Assembly (NCBI RefSeq): GCF_002994745.2
Contig: NC_037094.1
Location: 12,399,001 to 12,463,000 of the forward strand
Direction: 5' to 3'
Source: Rosa chinensis
Lineage: Eukaryota > Streptophyta > Magnoliopsida > Rosales > Rosaceae
Length of the DNA stretch: 64,000 nucleotides
A program made the translations under genes and the position numbers. Positions within the stretch are counted from its first letter, which is position 1, and every line of letters starts with the position of its first letter. Shown here in pieces: positions 58,685 through 64,000 of this stretch. Under the pieces are notes generated by a model, which was not told the origin of the DNA, did no database searches, and was given only the letters and a program-made list of their open reading frames with translations.

Positions 58685-59506
58685 CAGGTGAGCCTCACCT
58701 AGGTGGATAGCAGAATCTTCGCTAAAGGAGTACAACTTATGAAACAGCACTCACCCAGGTCAGGTCAGTTTCCCAAACCGAAATAACCAATCTGCAACCT
58801 TTTTCCGTGACTCATATATGTCACTTTTAGTATAATAGTATTACTTTTCTGATTGTGTTGGGGAGAAAATAGACAATGGCTTGCATGTGGTGAGCTGAAC
58901 CTGGTTGAGATTTTGGGTCCATTTTCTTTGTTTCTTGGGGAAGATTGAATGGAAAGAAGATATCTGAAAATGGTTTGCTTTTGGGGGTTGGAAATTTCAT
59001 GACTGTGAAAGCAGTAGAGCCCCTGTTTCTTCTGGTTGACATTTTGTTCATGTTATGTAGAGGTGCTAACTTTGGATCCATGTTTATTAGGAATAGTTCT
59101 TGACTGTATTTTTTTTTTTCCCAACTTTCTTGGTTTCCAGATTGAGATCATGGTCTTCTGACAGATTATGACCTGCAAATAGCATCTAACTGAGGATTTG
59201 ATATTTTGATTTCACACCCATTTTGGGTTTATGCATGGGTGCCCGAAGTTTTTGAATTGGCAGAAGATTTGATCCTAGATAATAGTTTTAAGGGTCGTCG
59301 ATTCATTTTCATTTTCAACATGCAAAACTTGTAGGGCAGATCAGATTCTCTCAAGTTCTTGGTGTTGGGATTTTATTTTCGCTTTTTGAATGCTCAGATG
59401 AAACTACAAAGAATATACCTACACATTGTTTTGATGCATTAATTTTTCATTGGATGCTGGCGGATCAAGCCTCTGATAATCTTTTATTGGAATCATCCCT
59501 CCTTTC

Positions 59507-60481
59507 ATGAGCTGCTTTTGCTTCAAGAGTTCCAAAGTTGATAGACATAGGACTGGATATGAGGAGCCTATTATCCTTGCTTCAGAAACTGTTTGTAAGT
59601 ACAGAATTCGACAGTAGTATAGTAGCTTTGGTTACTTATAATGGGTTTAGAACTAGAATCTAGTTTGAAAAGTTTCTAAAGTTTTTGTACTTTAATTACT
59701 TGGCAGTTACCGTACATGAAGTGGAGGCCTTGTATGATCTGTTTAGGAAAATAAGCAATTCCATTATTAAAGATGGTCTTCTACACAAGGTACACTTCTA
59801 GCTAAGGTTTGCATTTTGAATTTTTTGATATGTTCCTTCTTTTTTTTTGAGAAGATTTTGATATGTTCCTTGAGATGACTTACTGTTTGATTCTTTTTAT
59901 CTTTGTTTTTTTTTTTGGTAATAATCGAATCAAAGGTTACAGAAAGGCAAAGAACGCCCAGAAACCAACAGAAAGAAACAAAAAAAAAAACAGGAAAGAT
60001 CAGAAAAGTAAAAGCTAATTTTTGTTTGGTAAGGACTTACTGTTAGCTATGAACTCTGAAATCTAAAGTTATACCTTGAAAGTCAAAATAGAATCTTTAA
60101 CAATTCATTTTTAAGATGCCATGGCAGTAAATTTTTGACATAATTAAATCAACAGGAAGAATTCCAACTTGCACTATTTCAAGCAGCAATAAGCAGAATC
60201 TTTTTGCAGACAGGGTAGGTGTATCATTCTTGATTTGCTTGAATTTAACTTTTAGATTTTCTTTGGAGATTCTCAGCAAGAGTAGGAAGAGTTACTCATT
60301 TGCCCAAGAAACTTTCCCCAAGAGCCTATTCAAAAGATCTATATTTTAACACTTAGCATTATGTCATCGCAGGTATTTGATTTGTTTGATGTCAAGCGTA
60401 ACGGGGTAATTGAATTTGGAGAATTTGTTAGGTCATTGAGCATTTTTCACCCAAATGCTTCTGAAGCAAGCAAAATTTCAT
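59507..60481 (+). pseudogene. CBL8-like copy, truncated by a Copia insertion
   Basis: Exons 1-4 match the gene at 8253 closely: 59507-59594, 59707-59789, 60156-60214, 60373-60481. The original start codon is ATC (TCATCCCTCC against TCATGCCTCC), leaving an in-frame Met four codons later (MSCFCFK). Exon 3 lacks one A in TTTCAAGCAGC, which shifts the frame. Ten bases into intron 4 a Copia LTR begins at 60492; exons 5-8 do not appear before the window ends. Two small T-tailed inserts lie in its second intron. Confidence 0.92.
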
Positions 60482-60491
60482 GTATGATAAG

Positions 60492-60761
60492 TGTTGTAAA
60501 ATAAAAAGTAAGGGAGTTTGAGAGCAAAGAGAAATGACGCAAAGAAAATGGAGGGTAAGAATAAGTCTTATTCATCTCATAATGAGGTTTATATAGGGTT
60601 ACATGTTGTGTACAAAAGGTAAAACTTAATAGCTACACCAATCACTAATACAATTACGAGTTTGTCAATCGCCAATTAGAAGCATGTCAATCGCCAATCA
60701 ATAGTGAATAACACACATTAAGCAATACCTATTGCATGAATAGCCATTATCATTTACAACA
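60492..60761 (-). repeat. 3' LTR of the Copia element
   Basis: 270 bp, beginning TGTTGTAAA and ending TTTACAACA, so it has short inverted termini with TG...CA ends. Directly inside it, CTCCCCCTT (60762-60770) is the complement of a polypurine tract AAGGGGGAG, which fixes this as the 3' LTR of a minus-strand element. Left flank ATAAG (60487-60491) would be the 5-bp target copy. Confidence 0.88.
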
Positions 60762-61563
60762 CTCCCCCTTGGATATTCCATGTCAGTAGTGTTGCCTCTG
60801 CTGTGCGCTTTTAAGTTGCCTCGTCAAAAACATTGTCAAGTAATAAAAACTCTGTGGGAAAAAACAACCTTGGTCGAAGGAGAAAAAAACACAATGCACT
60901 TGAGTGTGGAGTAGCAGTATCACAGCTTTGGAGATAGGTGAAGTCTTCTTATCAACACCATAAGTAGGTAGTATGTCTACGAGAGAGATGCATTAGAGTT
61001 GCTACACCAAAACCTTGCCCGGTAAACCTAGTGGGAGAAACCCGTGGTCGATGGAAAAAGATGAGCAAATACATATATATGTCGAATCAAAGCATCTTCA
61101 GGATGTAAAATAAGTGGGGTGACCATGCCAAAGATGTGCCTCGTTAAAACCTTGTCAGGTAACAAAACCCAGTGGGAAAAAATAACCCTGGACGAAGGAC
61201 AAAATGAGTATACGATGGTCAAGTGGGTATGCTTCAGGATACTCCCCCTGATTTCGACTCCCCTGAAAATTTCATGTTAGGTAGTTCAAATAGTTTACGT
61301 AGACCAATACCTTGGACATGCTTCTGGAATGTAGACTTTGGTAGTGACTTGGTAAAGAGAGACGCATGATTGTCTTCAGATCGAATCTGCCTGACTTCAA
61401 TCTTCTGATGCTCTTGTTGTTGCTGATTGAAGAAGAACTTCAGTGCAATATGTTTGGTGTTATGTCATTTGATGAAACCCGTCTTCATTTTCTCAATACA
61501 AGCAGCATTATCCTCGTGGATAGTGATTGGTTCATCAGTCGTAGAATACAGTCCACATGTGCT

Positions 61564-63982
61564 TCAACTATGCTTTGTGATGGCTCTCAACCATATGCAT
61601 TCATGTACTGCTTCGTGAAGAGCTAGAATCCCAGCATGATTCGAAGAGGTAGCAACAAGAGTCTGTTTTGTAGACCTCCAAGAAATTGCAGTATTCCCAA
61701 TGGTAAAGACATAACCAGTTTGGGAATGCAGCTTGTGCAGGTCTGATAGATAGCCTGCATCAGCATATCCAACAAGGCGAGCATCATTCTGAGGATCAAG
61801 GGGGTTTGATCCATTTCTTGATGCATAGGGATAGAATAAGCCCACATCAGTCATACCTCTAAGGTAGCGAAAAATGTCTTTTATGTCATTCCAATAGCGG
61901 CGTGTTGGGGCAGAGCTATATCTAGCTAACAAGTTTTACAGAAAATGAAATGTCTGGTCTAGTGCATTGAGCCAAGTACAATAATGCGCCTCGTGCACTT
62001 AGATAATGTCTTAACATCTTCTGGATGTAGTTTGATTGATGAAGCAGAATCTCATCAACACGGTGCTCGAGCTCCAGGCCGAGGCAGTAATTTGTTCTCC
62101 CAAGATCTTTCATCTCAAATTCAGACTTCAGGTGCTTGGTGGTTTCTTTGATCCCTTTAGGAGTACCAATTAGATTCATGTCATCGACATAGACCGCTAC
62201 AATTGCAAATCCAAAACTTTTTTCTTAAACGCATGGGCATAGTTCATTATTTACATATCCCATCCTGATCAAATATTCACTTAGACGAGTATACCACATC
62301 CGTCCAGATTGTTTTATTCTATAAAGTGAACGCCTCAAATGAATGGAGAGCGTGTTCTGTGGTCTAGAACTATTTGCATTGGGTATCTTAAGTCTTTCAA
62401 GAACTTTCATGTATATCTCTGTATCAAGATCCCCATAGAGATAAGCTGTGACCACATCCATTAGTTGCATACTCAGGTTTTCAGAAACTACCAAACTGAT
62501 AAGGTAACGGAATGTTATAACGTCCATTACGGAAAAATATGTCTCTTCATAATCAATCCCAGGGCATTGAGAAAATCCTTGCACCACTAAACGAGCCTTG
62601 TATCTCACAATCTCGTTCTTCTCATTGCGCTTCCTTACAAATATCCATTTAAATCCTACAGGTTTAACATGAGGAGGTGTGGGAACGACAAGCCCAAACA
62701 CCTTTCTCTTGGTTAAGGAATCTAATTTGACCTGGATTGCTTCTTTCCATTTTGGCCAGTCGTCTCTACGTTGGCATTCATCAACGGAGCGAGAATCGAT
62801 GTCATCGCTAATTATAATTTCGGTAGCTACCTCGAATACAAATATATCATTGATGATAATCTCATTCCGATTTCAGATCTCACTTAAGCATGCATAATTT
62901 ACCGAGATTTCTCTATTCTTAGGAATGGGTTCAGATGTTAGAACGTCCCCCAACGTCGTCTCTTCTAAGACGGACTCGTAATCCAAAATTGTCTCGTGAG
63001 ATGGATCAGTTGAGATTGCGATGTCTAGTGGATTTGTTTGTGCCTGTTTTACCCTCTTCCGGGGATAAGAATCATTTGAACCTAGTGGTCTACCTCGCTT
63101 CTGGGCAGGGATATGTGACTGGTTAGCCGCCATGGTCGTACCTCGTCCATCTGGGACGACGCGTCCTACATGGACACTTATCCTTACAGGCACATTTGCA
63201 GCAAGTACATATGATCTCATCACTTTAGATAGGTCAGAGAAAGCGTCTGGCATAATTTGGGCTACACTCTGTAGATCTAGAATTCTCCGCACTTCATTAT
63301 CACATTGTGCGGTTTGGGGATCAAGATGAGACATAGTGGGGACATTCCACGTCAATTCACGTCATTCATCAGGAACTGTAACATTGTTATCTCCCCTTAA
63401 CGGTGGGAAGACTGTCTCATCAAAGTGACAATCCGCAAATCTAGCGGTAAAGAGATCGCCTATCAAGGGCTCTAAAAAGCGTATAATGGATGGGGATTCA
63501 TAACCGACATATATGCCCATCCTTCATTAAGGACCCATTTTTGTACATTGTGGCGGCGCAATTGGCACGAAAACTGCACACCCAAATACTTGTAAGTGCA
63601 AAACATTAGGTTCATACCCAGTCACCAACTGTAACGCGGAATAAGGTTGGGTGGCAATGGGCCTCATTCGGACCAACATGGCTGCATGCAAAATTGCATA
63701 GCCCCACGCAGATACTGGAAGCTTGGTGCGCATTACCAAAGTCTGTGCGATCATTTGTGATCTTTTAATGAACACTTCTGCGAGACCATTCTGGGTATGA
63801 ACATAGGGAACTGGATACTCAACATTAATCCCAAGGGACATGCAATAATCATCAAAATATTTCAATGTAAAGTCTCCAGCATTATCAAGTTTTATGGACT
63901 TTATTGGATAATCCGGGTGGTGAGACCTCAATTTAATAATCTGGACAAGGAGTTTAGCAAACGTAGCATTTCTTGTGAACAA
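61564..63982 (-). pseudogene. Copia pol remains: integrase, reverse transcriptase, RNase H
   Basis: Integrase (63982-63527): SIKLDNAGDFTLKYFDDYC, PYVHTQNGLAEVFIKRSQMI, with Asp and Glu of the DDE triad visible. Linker (63355-62873). Reverse transcriptase (62701-62225): GFKWIFVRKRNEKNEIVRYK, ARLVVQGFSQCPGIDYEETY, LMDVVTAYLYGDLDTEIYMK; it continues after a stop or frame change near 62225 with the YVDD catalytic motif near 62190 and DLGRTNYCLGLELEH. RNase H (61932-61564): ARLVGYADAGYLSDLHK, HSQTGYVFTIGN, with the catalytic Asp. At least three breaks in the frame mean it is not autonomous, but it is far better preserved than the copy at 35100-40540. Confidence 0.85.
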
Positions 63983-64000
63983 TAGTGTAACAAGTGACCA

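Larger units (their letters stand above)
46052..58721. mobile_element. 12.67-kb Mutator-like element with captured sequences
   Basis: The left end (46052-46088) and the inverted right end (58721-58685) agree at 32 of 37 positions, with a perfect core TCTGCTATCCACCTAGGTGA plus GG. An exact 9-bp duplication CTAAAGGAG flanks it (46043-46051, 58722-58730). Removing the element and one target copy rejoins the CBL8 block in register with 7441-7465. The 9-bp duplication and TIRs fit the Mutator superfamily. Inside are a murA-like pseudogene (48150-49760), an exon-like plastid-transit segment (51050-51316), a GC-rich region (52740-53280), eight copies of a 504-bp repeat (53489-57530) and a proline-rich region (57740-58570). 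I see no transposase, so it was mobilised in trans or the gene is lost. Confidence 0.85.
60492..64000 (-). mobile_element. Ty1/Copia retrotransposon, 3' part (5' part outside window)
   Basis: Reading on the minus strand: integrase core at the window edge (63982-63527), a variable linker, reverse transcriptase (62701-61930), RNase H (61932-61564), about 800 bp of untranslated DNA, polypurine tract, and 3' LTR. The order integrase-RT-RNase H defines the Copia superfamily. It interrupts intron 4 of the CBL8-like copy. Confidence 0.9.

Overview
The window is nuclear DNA of a flowering plant, most likely a eudicot. It is AT-rich, its genes carry many short GT-AG introns, the protein families are plant-specific (calcineurin B-like calcium sensors, a class III peroxidase relic, a PHS1-type phosphatase relic), and transposable elements fill most of the space. 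I could not fix the family; nothing here is organellar or bacterial in organisation.

Layout. 1-3664: the terminal part of a MuDR-like element with the N-terminal exon of its transposase, then a small Pack-MULE of the same terminal family. 4141-4472: peroxidase 3' exon relic. 5528-7002: a duplicated segment broken by a hAT element, then a Tourist-type MITE. 8253-10282: an intact eight-exon CBL8-like calcium sensor. 11030-13600: decayed RING genes and a CBL exon relic. 13735-17039 (minus): an unrecognised spliced gene of 353 codons with an in-frame 24-bp repeat and a LINE in its third intron. 17527-19139: a hAT element. 21155-22054: an intact single-exon RING-H2 gene, followed by a second, partly decayed copy of the RING/CBL block up to about 26400. 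27067-27650: hAT. 28568-30058: an intact eight-exon CBL5/CBL4-like gene. 30660-34178: RING relic, hAT with a nested retroposon, LINE remnant. 35100-40540: decayed Copia element. 42250-43410: PHS1-like phosphatase relic. 43765-45869: palindromic and telomere-like repeats and two long-TIR elements. 46052-58721: a 12.67-kb Mutator-like element. 59507-60481: a broken CBL8 copy. 60492-64000 (minus): the 3' part of another Copia element.

Only four genes look intact: two CBL sensors, one RING-H2 ligase and the unknown minus-strand gene. The CBL proteins would bind calcium and recruit CIPK kinases; the RING protein would be an E3 ubiquitin ligase. CBL and RING fragments recur together four or five times, so this locus has grown by repeated duplication of a CBL-RING block and then been diluted by transposons.

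The most unusual object is the 12.67-kb element. It has matching terminal inverted repeats, a 9-bp target duplication, and an unoccupied site in the paralogous CBL8 flank at about 7450. It holds a decayed plant homologue of the bacterial cell-wall enzyme MurA and eight tandem copies of a roughly 504-bp repeat.
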